DNA of 18,128 nucleotides, from assembly GCA_964407495.1 (NCBI GenBank), contig CAYOVP010000038.1:1-18128 (forward strand), written 5' to 3'. The notes under the pieces were generated by a model. The model made no database searches. It was not told the DNA's origin and saw nothing but the letters and a program-made list of their open reading frames with translations. Both the position numbers and the translations under genes were made by a program. This stretch comes from JAJRZX01 sp964407495. Lineage in GTDB: Bacteria > Desulfobacterota > GWC2-55-46 > JADFVP01. How positions within the stretch are numbered: the first letter of the stretch is position 1; each line of letters opens with the position of its first letter. Of this stretch, positions 1-8,005 are shown piece after piece.

Positions 1-86
1 GTTTTCTTTGCCCCACTTTCTTTTTCCCAAAAGAAAGTGGGAGGTTTTCTTTGTCCCGTCTTCTTTTTTCCAAAAGAAAGCGGGAG
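1..86. repeat. Two tandem 43-nt palindromic repeat units
   Basis: Positions 1-43 and 44-86 are two copies of one 43-nt unit that begins GTTTTCTTTG and ends GGGAG. Each unit contains a long hairpin. In copy 1 the arms 12-24 and 29-41 are perfectly complementary over 13 bp with a TCCC loop. In copy 2 the arms 55-67 and 72-84 pair with one mismatch and one G-T wobble around a TTCC loop. The array may continue upstream, outside the window. On the plus strand each hairpin is followed by a T-rich stretch, so it could also end transcription of an upstream gene. An open frame runs through the repeat into the first gene, but this looks incidental. No promoter is visible in this stretch. Confidence 0.85.
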
Positions 87-99
87 GCCCTTTCATTGC

Positions 100-104
100 A
101 GGAG
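100..104 (+). promoter_or_regulatory. Ribosome binding site that sets the first gene's start
   Basis: AGGAG lies 8 nt before the ATG at 113. The longer open frame beginning at position 8 is translated from the palindromic repeats and has no comparable site in front of it. This supports 113 as the true start. Confidence 0.75.
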
Positions 105-112
105 TCTATCTC

Positions 113-1198
113 ATGCTCTCCAACTTCATTACAGACGTAAAGAGGCGTGTTGCTTCGGACAAGGACATTGATCAGGCAAAGAGGGACGAACTCGTGGCCC
201 TTGCGATGGCCAAATTATCCGAGACCTTCGAGACATACCACTGGAACGCCGAGATTCACGGCATCAACATCAGTCTCAAGACGAACTCCTTTCATCTTTA
301 CGACTTCTGGGTAGAGAACTGGTTTCCTGCCGCTGGAGGCAGGGGGGCCAAGCCCCATGGCACCATCTATGCTGTTACGGGCGTTGAGGGCGAGGAGCCT
401 TACGCTTATTATCATCATGATACGAGGACGGCCATATTCATAAACACCGAGTATTATGGTCAATGCAAGTCCTGGGCCCTTGGCATAGCCGCGGATCTTC
501 TCGAGACCCAGCATGATACCCATTCCATACACGGCTCCTGTGCAGTACTCGGCACAAAGGGTGTTGTCATAATAGCGCCGACGGGTACGGGAAAGAGCAC
601 ACATACCTGGGGGCTCATGCAACTGCCCGAGGGGCGTGTGCACTCGGACGACTGGATTTTCGTAACATACTCGCCCGATGGTGCCAGGGCCCATATCTCG
701 GAGAGAAAGTTTTATCTTCGGACCGACATGGTGGAGAGTTTCCCGGACCTTGCGCCCATACTGGGGCGTTGCAGGTGTGAGAACGTTGAGAACGATGATT
801 TTACGGCCTTTGGCAACTCGCGCGCCATACTCGACCCTGAGTGGATAGGCGGGCCGGAGAAGTTCGTCACCGAGGCGGTGATAAGTTCGGTCATACTCCT
901 GCGGCGTGATGAGGAGTCGCCCCCAGAGGTGAAACTCGGCCCGGATGAGGCCATAGAGATACTCGAGGAGGGGCGGTACCAGGTGCTCTCTGGTGCTGGC
1001 GAGAATGTTGGGGAGTTCAGTTACGAGTCTTTCTACAACCCCTATCTCCTCGTAAAGCGGCCTCACCTGCAGAAGGCCTTTTTCAGGCGTCTCTTCGCCA
1101 CGGCCACCTGTCATATCCTGAACACGGGGGTAGAGACCGTGGAGGAGTCTCAGGCCAGGATCCGCCGGATAATAAGCGAGGCCAGCGGGGTGGCATGA
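113..1198 (+). CDS. HprK/PEPCK-like P-loop nucleotide-binding protein
   Basis: A 361-residue protein that probably binds and hydrolyses ATP or uses it to phosphorylate a substrate; the substrate cannot be read from the sequence. Residues about 155-163 form a Walker A loop (APTGTGKST), preceded by HGS near residue 140. An SDDW motif near residue 178 sits where HPr kinase and ATP-dependent PEP carboxykinase carry their second metal/phosphate motif. There is no signal peptide or membrane segment, so it is likely cytoplasmic. The start at 113 is chosen because AGGAG lies 8 nt upstream and the open sequence before it is repeat DNA. The stop overlaps the sppA start by 4 nt (ATGA), implying translational coupling. 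True PEP carboxykinase is unlikely because the protein is too short. HPr kinase proper is also doubtful because no HprK signature beyond the P-loop region is recognised. The fold-level assignment is fairly safe; the function is unknown. Confidence 0.7.
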   Translation: MLSNFITDVKRRVASDKDIDQAKRDELVALAMAKLSETFETYHWNAEIHGINISLKTNSFHLYDFWVENWFPAAGGRGAKPHGTIYAVTGVEGEEPYAYYHHDTRTAIFINTEYYGQCKSWALGIAADLLETQHDTHSIHGSCAVLGTKGVVIIAPTGTGKSTHTWGLMQLPEGRVHSDDWIFVTYSPDGARAHISERKFYLRTDMVESFPDLAPILGRCRCENVENDDFTAFGNSRAILDPEWIGGPEKFVTEAVISSVILLRRDEESPPEVKLGPDEAIEILEEGRYQVLSGAGENVGEFSYESFYNPYLLVKRPHLQKAFFRRLFATATCHILNTGVETVEESQARIRRIISEASGVA

Positions 1199-2160
1199 GG
1201 AAGCGCTTTCTTTCTCTCCTTGTACTGCTCTTTCTCCTTGTCGGGTGTGTGGTGGTGCCCATGCCCGGCGTAGAGCCCCTTGAGGAGAAGACTCTCCTTG
1301 GCACTGGGAGGGAGAAGATACTCCTCATCGATATCTCAGGAGTACTCCGGGACAGGAGGGGCAGGAACATCCTCGGCGCAGAGACAAGGCGTCCGCTGAC
1401 GGCCCGCGTTCGCGAGGAACTGGACATGGCCAGGGGCGACAGCCGTATAAAGGCCCTTCTTCTCAGGATAAACACCCCTGGCGGGCATGTCACCACGGCG
1501 GACATCATATATCACGAGATAGAGGAGTACAAGAAAGATAGGGGCGTACCAGTGGTGGCCGAACTAATGGAGACCGCCGCCTCTGGCGGGTATTACATCG
1601 CCTCGGCGGCGGACGAGATAATCGCCCAGCCAACAGGCATCACCGGGAGCATAGGTGTGGTGGCCTATAACGTCAATGCCGAGGGTCTCCTCGAGAAGAT
1701 AGGCGTCAGCGACATGACCATCAAGTCTGGGGAGAAGAAGGACATGGGCTCGCCTCTTCGTGAGATGACAGGCGAGGAGCGCGAGATCCTCCAGTCCATA
1801 ATAGACGAACTGTACGAGCGTTTTCTCTCTGTCATTTACAATGGCAGGAAAGGCAAGATAAGCATGGAGCGCCTCCGCGAGATAAGCGACGGCAGGGTCT
1901 ATACGGCGAGGCAGGCCCGGGAACTCGGCCTCATAGACAGGACAGGGTACATGGAGGACGCCGTGGCAGAGGCGAAAAGACTTGCCGGTCTTGATGAGGC
2001 CCGGGTGGTTACATATGCCGAGGGTGAGGAGTACAGGAAGAACATATACTCCGGCGCACCCGGGCCCGTGCCAGAGGTGGTGAACCTCCTGAACATCGAC
2101 GCCTCTCTGCTCGGCGGGGGGCTTGGGGGTATAAAGTTCATGTATATCTGGTTGCCATAG
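1195..2160 (+). CDS. sppA: Signal peptide peptidase SppA-type S49 serine protease, predicted lipoprotein
   Basis: A 321-residue S49-family protease that cleaves residual signal peptides and other membrane-associated peptides. The N-terminus is a hydrophobic signal ending in a lipobox (LVGC, Cys18), so it is predicted to be a lipid-anchored, periplasm-facing enzyme rather than one held by a transmembrane helix. The nucleophile is Ser130 in TAASGGYYIAS. The general base is probably Lys182 in SGEKKDMGSP, 52 residues later, matching the Ser-Lys spacing recalled for Bacillus SppA. INTPGGHV near residue 92 is the usual oxyanion-region motif. The length matches the short, single-domain class (the E. 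coli enzyme is about twice as long). The ATG overlaps the stop of the preceding kinase-like gene, and the next gene starts 48 nt later. Catalytic residues are complete, so it should be active. Confidence 0.92.
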   Translation: MRKRFLSLLVLLFLLVGCVVVPMPGVEPLEEKTLLGTGREKILLIDISGVLRDRRGRNILGAETRRPLTARVREELDMARGDSRIKALLLRINTPGGHVTTADIIYHEIEEYKKDRGVPVVAELMETAASGGYYIASAADEIIAQPTGITGSIGVVAYNVNAEGLLEKIGVSDMTIKSGEKKDMGSPLREMTGEEREILQSIIDELYERFLSVIYNGRKGKISMERLREISDGRVYTARQARELGLIDRTGYMEDAVAEAKRLAGLDEARVVTYAEGEEYRKNIYSGAPGPVPEVVNLLNIDASLLGGGLGGIKFMYIWLP

Positions 2161-2208
2161 GGGGGCTGTGGGGGCCCTGGTCTTTTCTTCTCATGGAGGT
2201 CTTTTACT

Positions 2209-4254
2209 GTGGCGCGCGACATCCCCATTGGTAACGGCAATCTACTCGTGGCCTTTGACAGGGGGTACCGCATAAGGGACTTCTATTTTCCGCACGTCGG
2301 CCAGGAGAATCATACCGGCGCAGACCCCTTCAGGTTCGGGGTCTGGCGCAACGGCCGCTTTGCCTGGGTCCCCGAGGGCTGGACACTCTCTCTCAACTAT
2401 CTTGACGAGACCATGGTGACGGACGTTGCCCTCGAGAACCCTGATCTTGGGCTTGGCATGCGCTCCAACGATATAGTGGATTTTCATGAGAACGTATTTC
2501 TCAGGAAACTGACTGTCACCAACACCTCGGGAGAAGAAGCCGATGTGCGTGTCTTCTTCTGTCATGATTTTCACATATACGGTAATGATATAGGGGACAC
2601 CGCCGTCTTCAGGCCAGAGACAGGCTCTCTCGTGCATTACAAGGACAGGCGGTATTTTCTCATAAACGTCTTCAGAGCCGGTCGTTTCGGCATCCGCCAC
2701 TTTGCCACGGGCCAGAAGGAGCACGGCCCCTACAAGGGCACATGGAAGGACGCAGAGGACGGCAGCCTCAGCGGTAATCCCATTGCCCAGGGCAGTGTGG
2801 ATTCGGTCATCTCGGTCCGGCTCTGTCTGGGGCCAGGCAAGAGCGAGACCTTTTTTTACTGGATCTCGGCGGGTAAGAGCCTTTCCGAGGTGATGGAACT
2901 CAATACAAAGATAATGGCAAAGACTCCGGCGAGGCTCCTCAAGCGCACGCATGATTACTGGAGGCTCTGGGCAGGAAAGGAAAACCTCAACTTCGGGCTC
3001 CTCCCTTCATCTGTTACGGATCTGTACAGGAGGAGCCTCCTCATAATTAGGACGCAGATAGACCATACGGGCAGTATCACGGCGGCCAATGATTCGGATG
3101 CCATTGCCTTCAACCGCGATACCTACAGTTACATGTGGCCGCGCGACGGTGCCCTTACGGCCCATGCCCTCGACCTTGCCGGTTACCCGGAGATATCGAG
3201 GTCATTTTTTGCCCTTGCGGCCAGGATAATAGAGAAAGAGGGGTTTTTTCTTCACAAGTACAACCCCTCTGGCACGCCGGCGAGTTCGTGGCACCCCTGG
3301 CTCAAGGACGGCAGGCCGCAACTGCCCATACAGGAGGACGAGACAGCCCTTGTAGTCTGGGCCCTCTGGCGCCACTACCTCCTTTACAGGGACATAGAGT
3401 TCATAAAGCCCCTGTACAGGCCGCTAATCAAGAGGGCCGGGAACCTCATGCTCCGTTTCCGCGACCTGGAGACAGGCCTGCCCCTGCCGAGTTATGACCT
3501 CTGGGAGGAGCGCCACGGCGTGCTCACCTTTACCACCTCCGCAGTGTACGGCGGGCTCGTAGGTGCGGCTGGCTTTACCCGGGCCTTTGGCGAGGACTCC
3601 CTTGCAGACGAGTTTGGCGAGGCCGCCGAGCGCATGAGAAATGCCATGGACAGGTACCTCTATCTGCCGGAAGAGGGGCGTTTTGCGCGCATGATACGCA
3701 TGGAGGACGGTGAGGTTGCAGAGGTAGACAGCACGGTGGATTCCTCGCTCTTCGGCCTCTTTGCCTTTGGCGCCTATGGGCCAGAGGACGAGAGAGTCGT
3801 CTCCACAATGAAGCAGGTACATGAAAAACTCAGGCTCAGGACGCCCTCTGGGGGTATTGCCCGCTATGAAGATGACGGCTATTACCGCGTCTCGGACAAG
3901 ACCACAGGCAACCCCTGGTTCATAAGCACGCTATGGCTGGCATGGCACCATATCGCCTCTGCAAGAGGCATGGAGGGACTTGACAAGGCCCTTGATATAC
4001 TCGAGTGGACGGCCTCGAGGGCCATGCCCAGCGGGGTCCTGTCAGAGCAGATAGACCCCTTTACAGGGGGGCCTCTCTCGGTCTCGCCGCTCACCTGGAG
4101 CCACGCCACCTTTGTGACAGTGGTTCACAAGTACCTCGAACGGTTCCTGGAGATAGAGAGATGCGAGGCCTGCGGCCACCCCTTGCATTCCAAGTTTGCA
4201 GACCGATACACCGCAAGACCGGGCCAGTCCGGGGGCCCAGAAAAAAACATTTAG
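2209..4254 (+). CDS. Glycoside hydrolase family 15, glucoamylase-like
   Basis: A 681-residue enzyme expected to release glucose from the ends of alpha-glucans, or possibly to act on trehalose or dextran-type links. The start is GTG with GGAGG 9 nt upstream, and the first residues (ARDIPIGNGNLLVAFD) match the usual N-terminus of bacterial and archaeal GH15 proteins. Residues about 1-260 form the beta-sandwich domain and about 270-645 the alpha/alpha barrel. The barrel carries WPRDGALTAHALDLAGY (310-326), QEDETALVVWALW (375-387), YDLWEE with the likely general acid Glu433, and SEQIDPFTG with the likely general base Glu613, followed by PLTWSHA. There is no signal peptide, so it should be cytoplasmic and act on internal glycogen-like polymer. 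A short tail (RCEACGHPLH, 651-660) adds a CxxC pair not needed for catalysis. The stop lies 9 nt before the next gene. Confidence 0.93.
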   Translation: MARDIPIGNGNLLVAFDRGYRIRDFYFPHVGQENHTGADPFRFGVWRNGRFAWVPEGWTLSLNYLDETMVTDVALENPDLGLGMRSNDIVDFHENVFLRKLTVTNTSGEEADVRVFFCHDFHIYGNDIGDTAVFRPETGSLVHYKDRRYFLINVFRAGRFGIRHFATGQKEHGPYKGTWKDAEDGSLSGNPIAQGSVDSVISVRLCLGPGKSETFFYWISAGKSLSEVMELNTKIMAKTPARLLKRTHDYWRLWAGKENLNFGLLPSSVTDLYRRSLLIIRTQIDHTGSITAANDSDAIAFNRDTYSYMWPRDGALTAHALDLAGYPEISRSFFALAARIIEKEGFFLHKYNPSGTPASSWHPWLKDGRPQLPIQEDETALVVWALWRHYLLYRDIEFIKPLYRPLIKRAGNLMLRFRDLETGLPLPSYDLWEERHGVLTFTTSAVYGGLVGAAGFTRAFGEDSLADEFGEAAERMRNAMDRYLYLPEEGRFARMIRMEDGEVAEVDSTVDSSLFGLFAFGAYGPEDERVVSTMKQVHEKLRLRTPSGGIARYEDDGYYRVSDKTTGNPWFISTLWLAWHHIASARGMEGLDKALDILEWTASRAMPSGVLSEQIDPFTGGPLSVSPLTWSHATFVTVVHKYLERFLEIERCEACGHPLHSKFADRYTARPGQSGGPEKNI

Positions 4255-4257
4255 GAG
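4253..4257 (+). promoter_or_regulatory. Ribosome binding site favouring a TTG start for the YfhO-type gene
   Basis: AGGAG overlaps the preceding stop codon and lies 6 nt before TTG at 4264. The alternative ATG at 4276 has AAGGAG only 2 nt upstream, too close for normal initiation, although AGGAGAGG at a long spacing could still serve it. The two starts differ by four residues. Confidence 0.5.
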
Positions 4258-4263
4258 AGGATC

Positions 4264-7200
4264 TTGGAAGGAGAAATGACAGAGCCCATCAGTGAAGACC
4301 TGGAGAGCACGGGACGCATCAAGACCCACGCACTTGTGTTCATAATCTACGCGGCCCTCATTGCGCTGGTCTACTCACCAGTAGTCTTTGGCGGCAAGAG
4401 CCTGAACCCAACGCTCTACCAGCCGCATGGCGTCACTGCAGAGGGGGTGTACGGCCAGAAGGGGAGGACGCCTCTCAACAGTTTCAATGTAGATCTTGCC
4501 ACCCCTGCCTTCTACGAGTTTCCCGTAAACAAACTCGTGGGAGACATGTACCGTGCAAGACACCTGCCCCTCTGGAATCCCTACCAGGCTGGAGGCACGC
4601 CCCTTGCGGCACAGTACTCCACCCGCGCATTCTTTCCCTACCAGATAGCCGAGGACCTCTCTCCCGTGAGGTACTGGGACTACTTCATGCTTGGCCGCCT
4701 CTTCATTGCCGGGTTTTTTACCTACCTCTTCATCGTCTCTCTTGGCGCAGGTCCCTGGAGCGCCTTTCTTGGGGGCCTCCTGTACATGTTCTCCGGGGCC
4801 TTTACCTGGTTCATAAACCTTGAGCAACTGGCCAATACGGCCATGATGATACCTGTGCTCCTTCTCTGCATGGAGGCCCTGGCAAGGCCTGCGCCAGGGG
4901 CACAGTGGGTAAGGGCGAAGATAGTTCTCGGGGCAGTCGTCTTCGCGTTCACGCTCCTTGCAGGCCAGCCCGAGACAGCCCTTTATGTCCTGGCCCTGGC
5001 CTTCCTGTATTATGTCTTCAGGGCTTTTTCGGCACAGGGACTGGCAAGGGGCGTAAAGGTGCTACCCCGCCTTGGCTTCTCTTTCGTAACAGGCCTCCTC
5101 CTGAGTTCGCCCCTTGTTCTGCCCTTCATAGAACTGGTGCAGAGGGGCGCCCACATACACCCTGCAGGCGGGGAGATGGGCATACAGAAACTTACCTCCT
5201 GGCAGGCACTCTTCAACGTCATAACCCCTACTTTATCGTATTTTCCGGCCAACCCGGAGACCATAAAGGGCACGAGCCTCATGGCAGAGGTGGGCAAGGG
5301 GTTCTTCAGGTATCTGCCCATCAACGGGGTCTGGGACAATATCGGCGGGTATACGGGGGTTCTGCCCCTCTTTCTCATACTGGCCGGCCTCTTCATAAGC
5401 CCCCTCAGGAAGAAACTCCCCCTCAGGAAGGAACTGATCTTCTTCTTTCTCGTTGGGGCCTTCATTGTGCTCAAGAACGCCGGGGTCTATCCATTCATAC
5501 TCCTTGGCAAGGCTCCCATGTTCGACAGGGTCTGGTCGCTACGCTGGGCCGGTCCTGTCTGGGTCTTCGGGCTTGCCGTTGCCGCGGCCATGGGACTTGA
5601 ACTCATAGTGACTCATCTCGAAAGGTCTGCATTGGCGCGCGAGAGGGGCGGGAAAGGAGGCCCCCTGCCCGTTGGCGCGGTCTTCATACCAACGGCTGGT
5701 ATCATCGGTGGTGCCTATCTCGTCTACTCCTTCATGCCTTCGGTAAGCCTTTATCTTAACAGCGCCACGGCCTTCAATGATGTCATGCGTCCCTTTGTCC
5801 TGCCTTCTATCATAGGGGGCTCGGTCCTCACGCTCATTGTCGTCGGCCTTGCATTTTACATTACCTACTTCTGGAAGAACGATAAGAGGAACATCCATGC
5901 CCTCATACTCCTTGCCATTTTAGAACTCTGGTGGTGCGTGCCCAGGGGGTACGCCCCCGAGACGCTCCTCATGAAGTGGCTTCCCCTTGCTGCTGGCATG
6001 GCCGGGGTCGTCTTCTTCTTCAGGCAGAAGTTCACCTTTGCCGCCCTCGGTCTCGTAGTCTTCTTCGGCGGGGCCTATCTCCTCGATACCATGGCCCCCC
6101 ATGGCATGCCCGCCTATGACGACGCCTTCAGGCCTGCGCCCTATGTCTCGGCCATACTCCAGGACTCGGACGGAGCGAGGCCCCGCGTGGCCGGCGCATA
6201 TGGAGCGCTCTTTCCAAACTATGCCTCGGCCTTGGGGCTCCATGACATACGGTACGTGAACTCCATTACGCCTCTCGAGTACCAGGCCTTCCGCGAGAGA
6301 TACCTTCACAGCCAGACCAGTGGAGAACTTGCCGAGATGTCGCTCTGGTTCAGCGGCAGGCCCGAGAGAATAGGCGAAGAGATAAGGGAAGGCAGGCATA
6401 TCTACAGGAAGGTGGAGAGCCCCGTGGAGAACGATTTTATGGGCAGGGAACGGGCCTATTCCTTCCTTGGTGTCAAGTACCTCGTCTTTCCGCCCTCTGG
6501 CGCAGAGACAGCGGCGGACGACGCACTTCGGGCCGCCTTTGAGGAGAAGTTTCCCCTCTTTTATGACAAGGACGATGCCAGGGTATACAGGAACCCCGGG
6601 GCCCTGCCAAGGGTTTTTCTCGTGAGAGAGACCGTTACGGCCCCAGGCTGGGAGGAGGCCCAGAGGGCCTTCATGGAAGGCGGCTTCGACCCCCTCGAGA
6701 AGGCCGTACTGGAGAGCAAAGAGAGCGGGGCGGCAAGGGGCGGAAGCGGCGGCAAGGCAAAAGATGAAGAGACAAGGGCCGGCGAAAAAGACCTGGAGGC
6801 ATGGAATGTGGATGGTGGGGCCAGAGGACTCGCAGGTTCTCTCGCGGCAAGGCTCGAAGGGCTCTTCGCCGGCAGGCCTGCCTATGCTGGGGCAGAGTCT
6901 GCAGTACCTTACCTGAGTGCCGCCCCCTCCTCAGGGGCCGCCAAGCCCGTGAGCAGTGGAGGTGAGACCGCATCACCCACGGCTGGAGGCGCCGGCAGTA
7001 TACAGCCTCGTGCAAGTACAACGACCCAGCCTCCCGTTAGCGTAGCGCCCCCGCCAGAGACCATTCTCAAGACGCCCAGGGGGGCAATAACCGGGCCAGC
7101 CCCTCTTGCCTCGGCCCCGGCAGAGGGGGGCGGGACAGAGGCGGAGAAGGCCGGCCCCTCTGCCTCGGTCAATCCCCAGACGCCTCAGAAGGAGGCCGCC

Positions 7201-7863
7201 AGGGGTGAAGCCAAGGAGCCTTCTACGCAGGGGGGTACCGGCGCGGCTACACTCTCCACCTCTGGCAAGACGGACCTTCCTCCTGAACAAAATAAGACCG
7301 TAAAAGAGCCCTCCAGTCCTCCCATGGAGGCAGAGAAGACCAGTGGCGCTGAGGCCCCTTCCGCTGAGAAGGAATCTGGCCTGGAGCAAAAAGGCCGGGG
7401 CATGGCCCCGGAGGCCCCAACTGAAGAGAGGCCGCCTCTTGGAGCAGAGGTCTCCCCTGATGTAAAGACCCAAGAGGGTATGGAGACCCAGGCCCCTTCT
7501 CCCTCAGAGCCCCCCACGGAGCCCACTACCCCGGCCCAGGCGCCGCTCCCCCCCCTGGAGGCGGGAAAGGCGCGCATAACGAGTTACTCCCCGCAGGAGG
7601 TGGTGGTGGAGGTGAATGCCGCGGACGACTCCATGCTCGTCCTTACAGACCTCTACTACCCTGGATGGAAGGCGAGGGTGAATGACGAGAAGGCAGAGGT
7701 ACTTCGCGTGAACGGCCTGGTAAGGGGTGTGCCCGTAAAGGCAGGAAGGAGCACCGTGGTCTTCTATTACAGGCCGCTGTACTTCATGGCCGGCCTCGGT
7801 CTCTTCTTCCTCGGCGTGGTCTTCTCCGTTGTACTTGTAGTAAAGGATATAAAGGGAGATTGA
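4264..7863 (+). CDS. YfhO-type multispanning membrane protein with large low-complexity insert
   Basis: A 1199-residue inner-membrane protein of the YfhO family, which resembles GT-C lipid-linked sugar transferases; its exact donor and acceptor are unknown. A first membrane helix at about 23-42 is followed by an extracytoplasmic loop with LPLWNPYQAGGTPLAAQYS (101-119), the typical YfhO/GT-C motif. Around ten further hydrophobic segments run up to about residue 606, followed by a soluble region. The C-terminus has the usual LVLTDLYYPGWKARV and YYRPLYF motifs (about 1126-1173) and a last helix at about 1173-1193. Residues about 820-1100 are unusual: a Pro/Ala/Ser/Thr/Glu/Gly-rich stretch without hydrophobic segments, inserted between LPRVFLVRETV and the C-terminal beta domain. 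Start: TTG at 4264 is favoured by the ribosome binding site; ATG at 4276 is possible. It is the last gene of the plus-strand run. Confidence 0.88.
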   Translation: MEGEMTEPISEDLESTGRIKTHALVFIIYAALIALVYSPVVFGGKSLNPTLYQPHGVTAEGVYGQKGRTPLNSFNVDLATPAFYEFPVNKLVGDMYRARHLPLWNPYQAGGTPLAAQYSTRAFFPYQIAEDLSPVRYWDYFMLGRLFIAGFFTYLFIVSLGAGPWSAFLGGLLYMFSGAFTWFINLEQLANTAMMIPVLLLCMEALARPAPGAQWVRAKIVLGAVVFAFTLLAGQPETALYVLALAFLYYVFRAFSAQGLARGVKVLPRLGFSFVTGLLLSSPLVLPFIELVQRGAHIHPAGGEMGIQKLTSWQALFNVITPTLSYFPANPETIKGTSLMAEVGKGFFRYLPINGVWDNIGGYTGVLPLFLILAGLFISPLRKKLPLRKELIFFFLVGAFIVLKNAGVYPFILLGKAPMFDRVWSLRWAGPVWVFGLAVAAAMGLELIVTHLERSALARERGGKGGPLPVGAVFIPTAGIIGGAYLVYSFMPSVSLYLNSATAFNDVMRPFVLPSIIGGSVLTLIVVGLAFYITYFWKNDKRNIHALILLAILELWWCVPRGYAPETLLMKWLPLAAGMAGVVFFFRQKFTFAALGLVVFFGGAYLLDTMAPHGMPAYDDAFRPAPYVSAILQDSDGARPRVAGAYGALFPNYASALGLHDIRYVNSITPLEYQAFRERYLHSQTSGELAEMSLWFSGRPERIGEEIREGRHIYRKVESPVENDFMGRERAYSFLGVKYLVFPPSGAETAADDALRAAFEEKFPLFYDKDDARVYRNPGALPRVFLVRETVTAPGWEEAQRAFMEGGFDPLEKAVLESKESGAARGGSGGKAKDEETRAGEKDLEAWNVDGGARGLAGSLAARLEGLFAGRPAYAGAESAVPYLSAAPSSGAAKPVSSGGETASPTAGGAGSIQPRASTTTQPPVSVAPPPETILKTPRGAITGPAPLASAPAEGGGTEAEKAGPSASVNPQTPQKEAARGEAKEPSTQGGTGAATLSTSGKTDLPPEQNKTVKEPSSPPMEAEKTSGAEAPSAEKESGLEQKGRGMAPEAPTEERPPLGAEVSPDVKTQEGMETQAPSPSEPPTEPTTPAQAPLPPLEAGKARITSYSPQEVVVEVNAADDSMLVLTDLYYPGWKARVNDEKAEVLRVNGLVRGVPVKAGRSTVVFYYRPLYFMAGLGLFFLGVVFSVVLVVKDIKGD

Positions 7864-7934
7864 GTTGTGGGGGGAGGAAACAACAGAGCCCGGTGGCCGG
7901 GGGATGCAGGCCAGGGGGGGTGAGCATTGGAGAT

Positions 7935-7963
7935 AAAAAAAGGCCCCTCCATCTGGAGGGGCC
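7935..7963 (-). terminator. Rho-independent terminator of the downstream propeller gene
   Basis: A perfect 9-bp GC stem (GGCCCCTCC at 42-50 and GGAGGGGCC at 55-63 of the 7900s, loop ATCT) is followed, read on the minus strand, by a run of seven T. It sits about 40 nt past the stop of the minus-strand gene ending at 8006. On the plus strand no T-run follows, so it would serve the converging YfhO operon less well. The rest of 7864-8005 shows no other feature. Confidence 0.88.
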
Positions 7964-8005
7964 AGGGCAAGGAAGGTAGGAGAGGGGGTTTACCTCCTTT
8001 CGCCC

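Noticed and set aside
8..112. N-terminal extension of the first gene by 35 residues
   Set aside because: It is translated repeat DNA, has no ribosome binding site, and an ATG with AGGAG 8 nt upstream follows at 113.
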